DNA of 64,000 bases from Luteitalea sp. (GCA_009377605.1 WHTT01000001.1:116567-180566); one strand, 5' to 3'. Shown: positions 36,652 through 45,006, counted from the first letter of the stretch. Notes: generated by a model from the sequence alone, not told the origin. Program-made: numbers and translations.

Positions 36652-36852
36652 ATGGCTTCCGCTGCCGCGCCGTTGGAGGCGGTCGTGCGATGCCTGAACG
36701 GGCTGAAGGCGCGCGGGCTCATCGGCGAGCACGCCATCGGCGGCGCGATGGCGTTCATCTACTGGGCTGAGCCGTTCGAAACGAAGGACCTCGACGTGTT
36801 CGCTGTCCTGCCCGCGACCGCAGCAGACGTCATCCACCTCGCGCCCATCTGA
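36652..36852 (+). pseudogene. N-terminal fragment of a nucleotidyltransferase-fold gene
   Basis: 66 residues. LKARGLIGEHAIGGAMAFIY followed by KDLDVFAVLP is the start of a minimal nucleotidyltransferase-type family (IGGA motif, then D-L-D). The frame stops at TGA after HLAPI, whereas relatives continue for another 60-100 residues. In the same frame beyond the TGA a few codons still look related, so a nonsense mutation plus loss is likely. The small gene that usually follows is still present at 36915. Confidence 0.65.
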
Positions 36853-36914
36853 GATTATCTCGTCCTGCATCGGTACGGCCTCGTAGAGATGGAAGCGGTT
36901 CAAGGAGATGTACG

Positions 36915-37121
36915 ATGTCGATCTCGGATGAGCCACTGACGAAGGACGAGTATTTGAGGCGGCTCTTCGCGGCAAAGGCGCCACAGCGCAGGAAGGACGC
37001 CGAGCTCCCGTTCGAGGAAAAAGTGGCGATCGTGCTCGCGCTGCAAGGCGTATCCCTCGCGCTCCGCAACGCCCGCGTTGTCGAGGGGGCGGGAGACAGA
37101 TCACCCAGTGAGCCGGAGTAG
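36915..37121 (+). CDS. Small conserved protein, partner of nucleotidyltransferase
   Basis: 68 residues, ATG with AAGGAGA upstream. LTKDEYLRRLFAAKAPQRRK and LPFEEKVAIVLALQGVSLAL are recognisable as a small helical protein that often accompanies this nucleotidyltransferase family. No catalytic motif or membrane segment is visible. It is probably a toxin-antitoxin-like partner; the function is unproven. It remains intact although its partner is broken. Confidence 0.6.
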   Translation: MSISDEPLTKDEYLRRLFAAKAPQRRKDAELPFEEKVAIVLALQGVSLALRNARVVEGAGDRSPSEPE

Positions 37122-37654
37122 CCGCATTGAATCCGTTCGCCGAGGGCCCGCCGAGTGCCGCTTAGACCAATTCGGTACTTTCCCCGAGTTTGACGCGTGC
37201 GCAGGAGGCGCTCGCCGACACGAAGGAAGATGCTGATCATGAGGAGTGGTTGCGGCAACTCGATCGCGTCATCGATTCGCGGGAACGTCAGTCTTGGTCG
37301 ACGCTTCGAACAACGGTATAGTCAGAAGAATTCCTGCACCGCTCTTCTTCGAGTACATGCGTGTCTCGCGTGCGAGCGCGCATGAGGGCGGGCCGTTCAG
37401 GATCGACTCCGTCGTTCCTGTTTGCGCCCAACCGAGCTCCCCACTGGCACCCGGTGCGCATCCCAAACGGCGATGTTGTTGTTGGAGGTGGTCGGCTCTA
37501 CTTGCCCTTCGAGCCCGCGCGAACGAGCGCCTGCTCGAACGCAGGCAAGAGGTCGCTCTGTGCGGAGGGCCGACTCGAGCATCTGGAGCAGGTGTCGGGT
37601 GCGCCCCGTGTCGACGGCCGTCCCCTGGACGCGCGACAGAGGTCGGCGAGTAGA
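37122..37654. other. Gene-poor stretch with possible toxin-antitoxin debris
   Basis: No credible complete gene. A plus-strand frame around 37190-37290 reads AQEALADTKEDADHEEWLRQ, and the next frame around 37290-37350 reads VRRIPAPLFFEYMRVSR, which faintly recalls a PIN-domain toxin. Both are short and in different frames, so I treat them as possible decayed antitoxin and toxin pieces. Confidence 0.35.
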
Positions 37655-37912
37655 TCAGCGACCGGCGAGCGCACGTGTCGCACGATCCAATCGATCGCGA
37701 AGTTGCAGGTGGTTGGCGAGATCCCCGGCCCGATCGCTGGCCGAGGGATAGTCCGGCTGCACAGCGCGCATGTGGAGCAGTAGTGCCGTAGACGCCGTCC
37801 TTGCAGGCGCCGGGCCGTGTTGGCGGTACTGCTCCACCCAATATTCGATCTTGTGATGCGCGGCGGCCAACCAATCACGGCGGGCAAAACGTCTCAGATC
37901 GTCGGCATTCAC
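37655..37912 (-). CDS. Small conserved hypothetical protein
   Basis: 85 residues from a GTG. The pattern MNADDLRRFARRDWLAAAHH, EYWVEQYRQHG, ALLLHMRAVQPDYPSASDRA and HLQLRDRLDRATRAL matches a small family of about this length that I recognise from GC-rich genomes as hypothetical and often next to nucleotidyltransferase or toxin-antitoxin genes. It has no signal peptide or membrane helix and is predicted all-helical. Function unknown. Confidence 0.6.
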   Translation of the reverse strand: MNADDLRRFARRDWLAAAHHKIEYWVEQYRQHGPAPARTASTALLLHMRAVQPDYPSASDRAGDLANHLQLRDRLDRATRALAGR

Positions 37913-38009
37913 GCATTTATTCTACTCGACAAGCGCCTGCCAGCACGCCGCGCGCGGCTGAATCCGTGTGACGAGCGCGTTCGCGTCCGCGTTTGTGAAC
38001 AGCCTTGGC

Positions 38010-38049
38010 CTAGGGCAGCGGCAGCGCCGGCGTGGCGCTGCCGGTGGTC
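38010..38049 (-). pseudogene. Duplicate of the extreme C-terminus of the secreted propeller gene
   Basis: The minus strand reads TGSATPALPLP and then a stop, matching the last residues of the protein encoded at 32980-36057 (TGSATPALPLPE). The DNA match covers about 35 bases with few differences. It directly abuts repeat C copy 2, suggesting that a paralogous surface-protein gene once lay here or that its 3' end was copied. Confidence 0.6.
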
Positions 38050-38170
38050 AACCTGAGCTCAATTGTTCAATCTCTGGATCGCATGGATGTCACAGTGGCG
38101 ATGTCTCACGAACATCAACTCGTCCCGGCCGGCACGAGTGCGGCACTGATCTTGCGCGCTCTTCCTGTCG
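38050..38170 (+). repeat. Interspersed repeat C, copy 2
   Basis: Second copy of the element at 36503-36617, same orientation, with scattered substitutions and a short insertion in the CTCGTCCCGGCCGGCACGAG palindrome. It begins immediately after the duplicated C-terminal scrap at 38010-38049 and is followed 90 bases later by element A copy 2. Confidence 0.8.
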
Positions 38171-38260
38171 CACTCTTGTCCGATGAGGGTGGTTCCGCGC
38201 GGATGTCCGCCGCCGCGAGATCCTGCAAGAGGTGCGCGCGGGAAGCGATGGCGGAATTCC

Positions 38261-38359
38261 AACCTTGGAGAGCGAGAAGCTTGACTCATTGTGTCAAGTT
38301 TCGAGCTCTCGAATGAGCGTCGGGAGGCGCGGCTGGCAGCCGCGGCTCGCAAGAACTGG
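38261..38359 (+). repeat. Interspersed palindromic element A, copy 2 (diverged)
   Basis: Same order of parts as copies 1 and 3: stem around CTTGACTCATTGTGTCAAG, linker GAATGAGCGTCGGGAGGCGC, a second hairpin GGCTGGCAGCC, and the closing AAGAACTGG. Substitutions are numerous, so this is an older copy. Up to the hipA gene stop at 38564 the remaining bases show no gene. Confidence 0.75.
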
Positions 38360-38563
38360 CGGCGCGCCCAGTTGGACGCGCAGGTACGTTTCCTAAGAGA
38401 TGGGTGATTGCCGCGATATCCGCCGCTACGTGCAGGGGCTCGATCGTGAAGTGGTCGAGCGGCCCCAATAGGTCATAGACGAGCGCGACGCCGAGGCGAC
38501 GCGCCCGGAAGCTCACGTCGTGATCCTGCCTGACATCGACCTCCTGCCTCCGGCGACACGACG

Positions 38564-39796
38564 TCAGGCCGTTGGTTCGAAGGCCGATGCCATACGATCG
38601 ATCTGGGACGCCGTCAGCCCGTGACGACGCGCCTCCTGGCGCCATGTTGCCACCGCCTGCTCGACCTCGAGCACAATCCTCTGCGCCTCGCGATCGTCCA
38701 GCTCGAAGTACGGCGCCACGCTCCGCGCAAGACCCAAGGAGGCTGTGCCATCCTCGAGGTCGATGGCCGTCGTGAGGAGGCGGGGCTTGATGTCGACAGG
38801 CACCGGATTGAGGTCGTAGGCAGGCGCCAAACGCCAGCCGTCGATGCCCGCATGAAGAAAGCCATGATTGCGAAGATGATCATCGGTGTTGGCGATCAGC
38901 ACGCTGAAGACGATGCGCCGCCACAGAGCGCGCATGTCCTCCTGCGGCTGAGCGCCGTAGCGGCGAAGCACGTCGACGAGCTCGAGATAGCTGCGCATCT
39001 CGTGATCGCTGGCGCCGAGCATGCTCATGGCTGAAAGGAACGGAATGCGCGCCCGCTCGATGCGGTCGAAGCGTCGGAGGATGAGGACTGGTCGACCAGC
39101 CACGAGCTCGAGGCGCCACGCCGGGACGTGGAGGCCCGCCTTCTCTGCGAGCGCAAGTGCGGTGGCCTCCCAGCGAACCGTATCGATCTCGTCATCCCTG
39201 TGAGGAAACTTCGCGATCGCCAGGTGGCCGTCGCGGTCACGGATCGACGCCTTGGGCCGCGCGCCGCCAAGCGACGATCCGGGGGCCAGAAGCAAGCGAA
39301 GATCTTCCTCGCTGTCGGCATCGGCGATGACGTGCTCGGTGGCCGCGAGCAGGCGGGGGAGCTCGACCAAGGGCGGAATGCGGGTGGCGCCGTGGGCGGC
39401 GAGGAAGGGCCCACCTTCCACCTGCGCGAGACGGAGCGCCCCTTGCCGGGCCTCGTCGTCCACCCGGAGCAGGTAGTCGATCTCCCGCAGGGTGCGCGGT
39501 GTCTCGCCGGCGCGCTCGGCCCGCCGTCGTTCGGCGCGACGCATGAGCGCTCGCCCCCAACGGTCGGGTGCGGAATCACCAAGGGCGCCGAAGAGCGCCG
39601 TGCCAGCCGGCGTGTGGAAGGCGCCGGGCCCCAGCGTGAGAGCCGGCTCGAGCGAGAAGCGGGCTGGATGGTGGAGCCATCCCGTGTCGTACTCGAAAGA
39701 AGTGCGCTCTCGCCCTTTGCGCATCAGCGCCCACAACCGGCCGGCGAGTGTCGGCACGCCGCCGAGGTCGACATAGACGAGGACTGGTGTCTCCAT
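38564..39796 (-). CDS. hipA: HipA-family serine/threonine kinase toxin
   Basis: 410 residues from the ATG at 39796; a GTG one codon earlier (39799) overlaps the hipB stop as GTGA. The N-subdomain has FSLEPALTLGPGAFHTPAGT. Kinase features: SSLGGARPKASIRDRDGHLA (nucleotide loop), GRPVLILRRFDRI, catalytic IANTDDHLRNHGFLHAG and metal-binding APAYDLNPVPVD. In E. coli HipA phosphorylates GltX and causes persistence; the target here is unknown. Catalytic residues are intact, so it is probably active. Confidence 0.92.
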   Translation of the reverse strand: METPVLVYVDLGGVPTLAGRLWALMRKGRERTSFEYDTGWLHHPARFSLEPALTLGPGAFHTPAGTALFGALGDSAPDRWGRALMRRAERRRAERAGETPRTLREIDYLLRVDDEARQGALRLAQVEGGPFLAAHGATRIPPLVELPRLLAATEHVIADADSEEDLRLLLAPGSSLGGARPKASIRDRDGHLAIAKFPHRDDEIDTVRWEATALALAEKAGLHVPAWRLELVAGRPVLILRRFDRIERARIPFLSAMSMLGASDHEMRSYLELVDVLRRYGAQPQEDMRALWRRIVFSVLIANTDDHLRNHGFLHAGIDGWRLAPAYDLNPVPVDIKPRLLTTAIDLEDGTASLGLARSVAPYFELDDREAQRIVLEVEQAVATWRQEARRHGLTASQIDRMASAFEPTA

Positions 39797-40140
39797 CACG
39801 CACTGTTCGGTCCGCCGGATGCTGTCGGGGGCTTGCGCGAGCGCCGGATGCGGCGTGGCAGATGCTCCTCCTCGAGCGCAAGGCCGAGCTCGTCCTGCCC
39901 GGGGTCGGCCAGATGCTCGAGGCGCTGGACGAGACCCAGTACGAAGAGTGCGGTGGCGTAGCTGCCGAGGGAGACCCCAGGATCACCCTTCTCGACTTTG
40001 CTCAGAGTCGTGCGACTGATCGACGCTCGCTCGGCCATCACGGCGACGGGAATGCGTCGACGCCGGCGGGCGTCGCGGATGTCGTGGCCGAGCGTTCGGA
40101 GTGCTCGGACGACCGGGATCGGCAGGTTCGAATACCGCAT
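39796..40140 (-). CDS. hipB: HipB-like XRE antitoxin
   Basis: 114 residues. The helix-turn-helix runs ARRRRRIPVAVMAERASISR and TTLSKVEKGDPGVSLGSYAT. The tail is charged (DELGLALEEEHLPRRIRRSR). Its stop overlaps the start of hipA, which fits the coupled expression of antitoxin first, toxin second. A candidate operator with a long inverted repeat lies upstream at 40156-40210, so autorepression as in other HipBA modules is likely. Confidence 0.9.
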   Translation of the reverse strand: MRYSNLPIPVVRALRTLGHDIRDARRRRRIPVAVMAERASISRTTLSKVEKGDPGVSLGSYATALFVLGLVQRLEHLADPGQDELGLALEEEHLPRRIRRSRKPPTASGGPNSA

Positions 40141-40155
40141 GTCAACGCCACCAAA

Positions 40156-40210
40156 TAACGTCCATTATAATAAGCTATATTAGGCTTAACGTAAAATAAC
40201 CTGGACGTTA
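40156..40210 (-). promoter_or_regulatory. Candidate hipBA operator/promoter
   Basis: TAACGTCCA (40156-40164) and its exact complement TGGACGTTA (40202-40210) frame an AT-rich core that contains the imperfect palindrome TAAGCTATATTAGGCTTA. The block starts 16 bases upstream of the hipB ATG and is far more AT-rich than its surroundings. This fits two HipB dimer sites around the promoter; binding is inferred. Confidence 0.6.
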
Positions 40211-40539
40211 GCGTCTGACCGGAAGGTCTTTTCAGCCGCTCATGGGCCACCCGGGATGACATCGCGGATCCTGCAGGCAGATTTTCGCTGTGGGCCTCCC
40301 CCTGGTCGAAGAACAGGCGGTCCAGGCGGCCGAGTTGTTCAATGTAGGCGGCCGGCGACGAGGACGTTTCAAACGAGGTCTGAGGTCCGCGCCTGTCTCA
40401 GCGCGAGCATCGGGAGCCGCCGTTTGGCCGCCCCACCTGGAGGGCAGCAACACGCGACTCCCGATCTCGTGCTGTCGCGCGTACCACGCGCGCACATTCG
40501 TTCGCGAGCGTGATCGCGTCCGTGAACCTGTCGCCGGAC

Positions 40540-41052
40540 CTAGTCCACTGGCCCGACAGACGACAGGCATGCCGTCGCGTCGCCGTTCGGCGCACGGAGC
40601 CCGCTGCTCTGCGACGACACCACCACCGCCGCGTCGGCGCCGGCGGCCGGCAGCACCACCCGATAGATGGTCCCGCTGTACTGTGCATAGAAGCCAAGGT
40701 CACCGTTGCTATAGGTAAAGGCACCACCAAACACTTGGCGATTGAGCTGACGTCCGTCAGCGTCAACGAGCGGGAGTACTTGCACCTCCCCGGAGACCGG
40801 GTCCAACCGGCGGGACACTGCGGCCGGCTTGAACACGCTTTCGATGAGCGGCATGTAGGCGAGGTCGAGCGGAAGGCCTTCTGCCCGGAGCACGCGCTGA
40901 ATCATCGGCAGGTATTGCTCGCCTCGCGCGAGCCCTTCCTCGATCGTGCGTCGCAGCTCCGTTTGAAAGCGCTTCACGTACTCGAGGACGCGGTCGTTCA
41001 ACGGGATCGGGATATCGTGTATCGCCCGCGCAGCGCCCGGCAGCCTGTCCAT
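40540..41052 (-). pseudogene. Truncated MltD-like lytic transglycosylase start fused to unrelated tail
   Basis: Residues 10-85 (IPIPLNDRVLEYVKRFQTEL, then YLPMIQRVLRAEGLPLDLAY and MPLIESVFKPAA) are the conserved region that precedes the SLT domain in membrane-bound lytic transglycosylase D. The catalytic SLT domain and LysM repeats are missing. From about residue 86 the sequence changes to DPVSGEVQVLPLVDADGRQL and YSNGDLGFYAQYSGTIYRVV, which looks like the C-terminus of some other beta-rich protein. No signal peptide is present. I read this as a deletion fusion. Upstream to 40211 there is no gene I can support. Confidence 0.6.
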
Positions 41053-41120
41053 TGTCGTACGTGCCGGCGTCGCGGCTCGCGCCGGCGTGGTGACGGTCTC
41101 ACATGTGGCCCCGTGGCCGA

Positions 41121-41531
41121 TCAGACCGAGACGATTTCAAGGAGGTCGGACAGGCCAGCGAAATCGTCCGGGTTGCGTGAGTAGAGAGGTACCGCCGCCG
41201 CGACAGCGGTCGCCGCTATCAGCAGGTCGACCGCGCGCCGGCCGCGCGCTTTGCGGCCTGCCGACGCGACCGCGGCGTAAACACGTCCGTACGCACGAGC
41301 TACGGCCGCATCTACCGGCAGCGGCTCGAACATAGCCTCGGCCCGTTGCAACCGGTCCTGACGACGGGCACGTTCTGCCGGATCGGTGGTTGCGTGCGGT
41401 CCGGCTGCGAGCTCGGCCATGGTGACCGCAGAGACGGCGAGCTCTACAGGTAAATCGGTCGGTTCAATGAGCTGCAGGTCGATGACCACCGAGGTGTCGA
41501 TGAGACCACGGGCGTGACGCCGGTCAGCCAC
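41121..41531 (-). CDS. VapC-type PIN-domain ribonuclease toxin
   Basis: 136 residues from a GTG overlapping the antitoxin stop. PIN acidic residues are in GLIDTSVVIDLQ, AVSAVTMAELAAGPH, RRAVDLLIAATAVAAAVPLY and SRNPDDFAGL. These are the four conserved positions of an active VapC-like RNase. It overlaps by eight bases with the upstream Phd/YefM-type antitoxin, a complete type II module. Target RNA unknown. Confidence 0.88.
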   Translation of the reverse strand: MADRRHARGLIDTSVVIDLQLIEPTDLPVELAVSAVTMAELAAGPHATTDPAERARRQDRLQRAEAMFEPLPVDAAVARAYGRVYAAVASAGRKARGRRAVDLLIAATAVAAAVPLYSRNPDDFAGLSDLLEIVSV

Positions 41532-41787
41532 GGGGCGTGGGATCCTGTTCGATCATGGCGTCGACGTCGCGCCGAAAGCGCCCGGGCGCGACGCGTGGCG
41601 CGTCCGCGAATGCGGCCAGGGCTGCCTCGGCCGGTACGAACACCCGTTGTCGGAAGGGGATCAACTCGCCGACGGGTACGCCGTTACGCGTGACAATGAA
41701 AGACTTCCCTCGGTCCAGGGCGCGCATGATTCGCCCGCTTTCGTTGCGGAACTCTCGTTGGGTGATCCGTTGGCTCATCGAAGCCAT
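41524..41787 (-). CDS. Phd/YefM-type antitoxin
   Basis: 87 residues from the ATG giving MASMSQRITQREFRNESGRI (a second ATG three codons on is equally possible). RITQREFRNESGRIMRAL and FIVTRNGVPVGELIPF are diagnostic for the Phd/YefM DNA-binding fold. The disordered C-terminal part (APGRFRRDVDAMIEQDPTPR) is the toxin-binding region. It precedes and overlaps the PIN toxin gene. Confidence 0.88.
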   Translation of the reverse strand: MASMSQRITQREFRNESGRIMRALDRGKSFIVTRNGVPVGELIPFRQRVFVPAEAALAAFADAPRVAPGRFRRDVDAMIEQDPTPRG

Positions 41788-41856
41788 TGTAGCGCGTGCG
41801 CTACGCGCTCTGGACGTGACTGGCATCTGCTCCGAGGTGACGCGCTCGAGCATTGG

Positions 41857-43578
41857 CTACGCTCGAAGCGCGGGTTCAGCCTCCACCTCGCTAATAGCGC
41901 GCTCGAGGATGCCCAGTGCGCGCGACATTTCCTCTTCGGTGATCGTCAAGGCAGGCGTGAGGGTGAGGATTCGGCCCATGGTCACTTTGAAGCTGAGCCC
42001 GAGCTCCAGGGCGCGGTACATTACCCGCTCGGCGCCCGTCTTCAGCTCCACGCCGAGGAAGAGGCCGAGCCCGCGCACATCTGCAATGAGAGGATGGCGC
42101 TCCTGCATCTCCCGGAGCTCGGCGCGAGCCTTGTCGCCGAGCGTGCGGACGTGCTCGACGATGCCGCTCTCCAGCAGCTCGATTGCCGCGAGCGCCGCGG
42201 CGCAGGCGACCGGGCTCTTCTCGTGCGTGTAGTGTCCGAGCGCGCGATTCGAGAGCACGTCGAGATCCTTCCGCGCGATGAGCGCGGCCAGCGGAAAGAT
42301 GCCGCCCCCAAGCCCTTTGCCAATGACCACCATGTCAGGCACGATGCCGTAGTGCTCGCAGGTGAACATGCGCCCCGTCCTGCCGAGGCCGTGCGGAATC
42401 TCGTCGAGGATGAGCAGCGTGCCATGGCGATCGCAGGCCGCTCGAATCCGCTTCCAGTAGTCTGGCCGCGGAATGTACGGCGTGCTGCGAATGGTTTCCG
42501 CGACCACCGCCGCCACGTCACCCTCTTTTTCGAGCATGTACTCAATGTAGCCCGCGCAGCGAAGGTCGCACTCGCGACCGCACTGGAACGGGCAATGGAG
42601 CGGGTCCGGCGGCGGCGCATGCTCCGTTCCAGGCAGCAGGGGACCGGCGTTCTGGCGGAAGAGCGCCTCACCCCCGATCGAGATCGTGTCGAGCGACGCG
42701 CCGTGGAACGACTCCCACCACGAGATGGTCTTGAACCTGCCCGTTGCTCCACGCGCCAGCTTGAGCGCCATGCTGATCGCTCCGGCCCCGCTCGGTGCGA
42801 AGAGGACTTTCCCGAGGTCGCCCGGCGCGAGCTCCGCGAGCTTCGCCGCGAGCTCGATGGCAGGGATGTTCGTATAGCGCCGCGTGCAGAACGACAGGCT
42901 CGCCATCTGTTCCGTGATGGCGGCGATCACCTTCGGATGACCGAAGCCGACGTGATGGACGTTGTTGCCGTGGAAGTCGAGATACCGGCGGCCTTGGAGA
43001 TCTTCGATGTAGGCGCCGTCACAGCGCGCGAGCACGTTGAGGCAGGGCGTCGAGAGCGATTGCCGCAGGAACCAACGCTCGTCGGCGTCGAGCCAGTGCT
43101 TGGTCTCTGCGTCGATGTTTTGCTCGAGCCAGTGCCTGCGCGTGGGCGAGAGGTTGACGTCGCCTTCCGATTGCTGCGGGGCCGATCGGGCCGACCGGCC
43201 GACGATATCGCGCACATACCGTCGTAGCGCTGCGAGGCTGTCCGTCGTGTACACGCCGTCGGGAGCTGTCAGGAGCTCGTCGAGAAGCTGCCACTGGCCG
43301 TTCACAAAACCTGCGGACTCATCGCATCGGCATGAGAGTACCAATCCGAGAACCTCAGTGTCGCCCTGTTCGATGCAGAGCTCACCGTGTTGCTCGAGCG
43401 CGGCAGAGACGAGGGCGGGGTACTGCCCCGCGAGGCGGGCGGCGGCCGCGTCGAGGCTTTCTCCCTCTTCCACGACGCAGCAGAGCGCCGCGGTGGCTCG
43501 ACTACCGCTCTGGCCGTGGCACAACACGCGCCCGCCGGAATCGACGACGATCAAATATGCTCGGTGTTCTCCCTGCAT
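41857..43578 (-). CDS. pbfA: PbfA-like (R)-1-hydroxy-2-aminoethylphosphonate ammonia-lyase with extra N-terminal Nudix-like domain
   Basis: 573 residues from the ATG giving MQGEHRAYLIVVDSGGRVL. Residues about 135-573 are a class III PLP fold. EGDVNLSPTRRHWLEQNIDA, the Cys-rich HCPFQCGRECDLRCAGYIEY, LILDEIPHGLGRTGRMF (Asp for the pyridine nitrogen) and VIGKGLGGGIFPLAA (PLP lysine) match the subgroup characterised as PbfA. That enzyme eliminates ammonia from hydroxy-aminoethylphosphonate to phosphonoacetaldehyde. Residues 1-130 resemble a Nudix fold with a degenerate box (VVEEGESLDAAAARLAG lacks the catalytic REXXEE). PbfA relatives known to me begin near the EGDVNL segment. The gene overlaps the upstream transporter by 77 bases, implying co-transcription. 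Confidence 0.8.
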   Translation of the reverse strand: MQGEHRAYLIVVDSGGRVLCHGQSGSRATAALCCVVEEGESLDAAAARLAGQYPALVSAALEQHGELCIEQGDTEVLGLVLSCRCDESAGFVNGQWQLLDELLTAPDGVYTTDSLAALRRYVRDIVGRSARSAPQQSEGDVNLSPTRRHWLEQNIDAETKHWLDADERWFLRQSLSTPCLNVLARCDGAYIEDLQGRRYLDFHGNNVHHVGFGHPKVIAAITEQMASLSFCTRRYTNIPAIELAAKLAELAPGDLGKVLFAPSGAGAISMALKLARGATGRFKTISWWESFHGASLDTISIGGEALFRQNAGPLLPGTEHAPPPDPLHCPFQCGRECDLRCAGYIEYMLEKEGDVAAVVAETIRSTPYIPRPDYWKRIRAACDRHGTLLILDEIPHGLGRTGRMFTCEHYGIVPDMVVIGKGLGGGIFPLAALIARKDLDVLSNRALGHYTHEKSPVACAAALAAIELLESGIVEHVRTLGDKARAELREMQERHPLIADVRGLGLFLGVELKTGAERVMYRALELGLSFKVTMGRILTLTPALTITEEEMSRALGILERAISEVEAEPALRA

Positions 43579-44935
43579 GGTCTTCACCTGCCCGTCGGCC
43601 ATAGTTCCACAAGATCGCTTGCAGCGCGCCTCCCACGAACGCCACGACCGTGAATACTTGGAAGAGACCGTTCCAACCGTACCGGGCCGCAACGAACGCC
43701 ACCAGATACGGCGAGAAGAGCTGGCCTACCGATCCCACACCGCTGATCAGTCCGGATACCGTGCCGGTGCCCAATCCCGCGCCGGCATCCTGCGCCGCCG
43801 CGCCTTGCAGCAAGGTGTCCGGTCCATAGTTCGCGATTCCAATCAGCGCGATGCCGATGCCGCTGGCGACGTAGCCATAGCCGGCGGTCAGGGGATGCAC
43901 CAGGCACACGACGGCGAGCATGAAGAACATCAAGGCGGTGACGGGAAAGCGGCGGGACTGGAAGAGTCGATCCGATACGTAGCCGGCGAGGATGGCGCCG
44001 CCAAATCCCGACAACTCGAAGATGGACGCCATGTAGCCCGCTTGATCCACCGTGTAACCGAGTTGCTCGGTCATGTAGAGCGGAAGCCAGAACAGGAACG
44101 CGTAGCGCGTGATCTTCGCGAACAGACAGCCCAACGCAATGATCCAGATCAGCGGGCTGGCCAACGCGCGCCCAAGATGCGGCCGTTCCGCCGGCGCATC
44201 GGCCTGCGTCGCCGAAGCGTAGCGAAGGCGGGCCGAAGCGGAGCGAAGGCGGGTGGCCGCGTCGGGCGCTGCTTCTTCCGATCGCACGACACTGTCTTCG
44301 GGCCGGTCCCGCGCTCCGGCGACGAACAGCGCAGCGATGACGGCGAGCAGCACGGCGGGCACCCAGAAGGCCCGCTGCCAGCCCTGACCGGGGAGGAGAA
44401 GACTGCTGGTGGCGACCCAGGTGGCGAATACCGTAGCAAGAAATCCGCCCAGCACGTAGTTCGTCGTCCACCAGGCCATCACCATACCTCGCTCACCGCG
44501 GCGAAACCAGTTGGCCATGATCTGGACGAGGCCGGGCCAGCCGGTTGCCTGGCCTATCCCGTTCATCAGCATGAGCGGCGCCAGCATTAGGACCGATGTG
44601 CCTGTCACCATGAAGATGTTCGCGACCACGGCAAGCAGCATGCCCGTGGCCACGACGCGACGGGCACCGAAACGATCAGCGAGGACGCCGAATAGCGGCT
44701 GACCGGCGGCGTACATCAGGCTGTAGCCAAAGATCAGGTTGGCGAAGTCGAGCTTGGTCAGGCCCGACTCGCCGCCCAGGAGCGGCATCGCCACGCTGAA
44801 GTTCTTGCGACAGAGATAGAAGCCTGCGTAGGCGATCCAGGTGACCGCAAAGATGCGGATCTGCCACGCCTTCGCCGACCGTCCCAGCCCTTGCGTCGGG
44901 TTGGATCCGATGTTGTTCACCTCAGCACACGACAT
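43502..44935 (-). CDS. MFS transporter of the organophosphate:phosphate antiporter (OPA) type
   Basis: 477 residues, 12 membrane helices. IRIFAVTWIAYAGFYLCRKN near the N-terminus and GFLATVFATWVA in the first half resemble GlpT/UhpC/PgtP-type carriers, which import organic phosphates or phosphonates. The central loop has a 21-bp duplication encoding RLRSASARLRYASA. The last about 25 residues are basic and lie in the zone overlapping the pbfA start. Between a secreted hydrolase and pbfA, the natural reading is uptake of an aminophosphonate or its derivative; the substrate is inferred from context. Confidence 0.85.
   Translation of the reverse strand: MSCAEVNNIGSNPTQGLGRSAKAWQIRIFAVTWIAYAGFYLCRKNFSVAMPLLGGESGLTKLDFANLIFGYSLMYAAGQPLFGVLADRFGARRVVATGMLLAVVANIFMVTGTSVLMLAPLMLMNGIGQATGWPGLVQIMANWFRRGERGMVMAWWTTNYVLGGFLATVFATWVATSSLLLPGQGWQRAFWVPAVLLAVIAALFVAGARDRPEDSVVRSEEAAPDAATRLRSASARLRYASATQADAPAERPHLGRALASPLIWIIALGCLFAKITRYAFLFWLPLYMTEQLGYTVDQAGYMASIFELSGFGGAILAGYVSDRLFQSRRFPVTALMFFMLAVVCLVHPLTAGYGYVASGIGIALIGIANYGPDTLLQGAAAQDAGAGLGTGTVSGLISGVGSVGQLFSPYLVAFVAARYGWNGLFQVFTVVAFVGGALQAILWNYGRRAGEDHAGRTPSIFDRRRFRRARVVPRPER
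44211..44252. repeat. Tandem 21-bp duplication inside the MFS gene
   Basis: Two units, 44211-44231 and 44232-44252, differing at one base, in frame (seven codons each) within the cytoplasmic loop between helices 6 and 7 of the transporter. It is likely a harmless slippage insertion. Confidence 0.9.
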
Positions 44936-44936
44936 C

Positions 44937-45006
44937 CGTAGCGCAGGCCTTTAGGCCTGCCAAAATTGGCGTGGCGGTTGGCAGGGCTCAAGCCCTGCGC
45001 TACGTA
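44937..45006 (-). repeat. Interspersed palindromic element B, copy 1
   Basis: About 70 bases bounded by GTAGCGCAGG and CCTGCGCTAC, with inner hairpins GGCCTTTAGGCC and GGGCTCAAGCCC on either side of a variable centre. The inverted copy is at 49448-49518. It occupies most of the gap between the hydrolase and MFS genes. Confidence 0.9.

Noticed and set aside
37268..37887. Minus-strand frames of 130-200 codons around 37.3-37.9 kb
   Set aside because: Only the 85-residue frame at 37655-37912 has family-like sequence; the others are arginine-, serine- and cysteine-rich shadows.
44937..45006. Integron attC-like site (long imperfect palindrome)
   Set aside because: No integrase, no cassette array and no GTTRRRY core; the palindrome matches a second inverted copy at 49448 and fits an interspersed repeat better.
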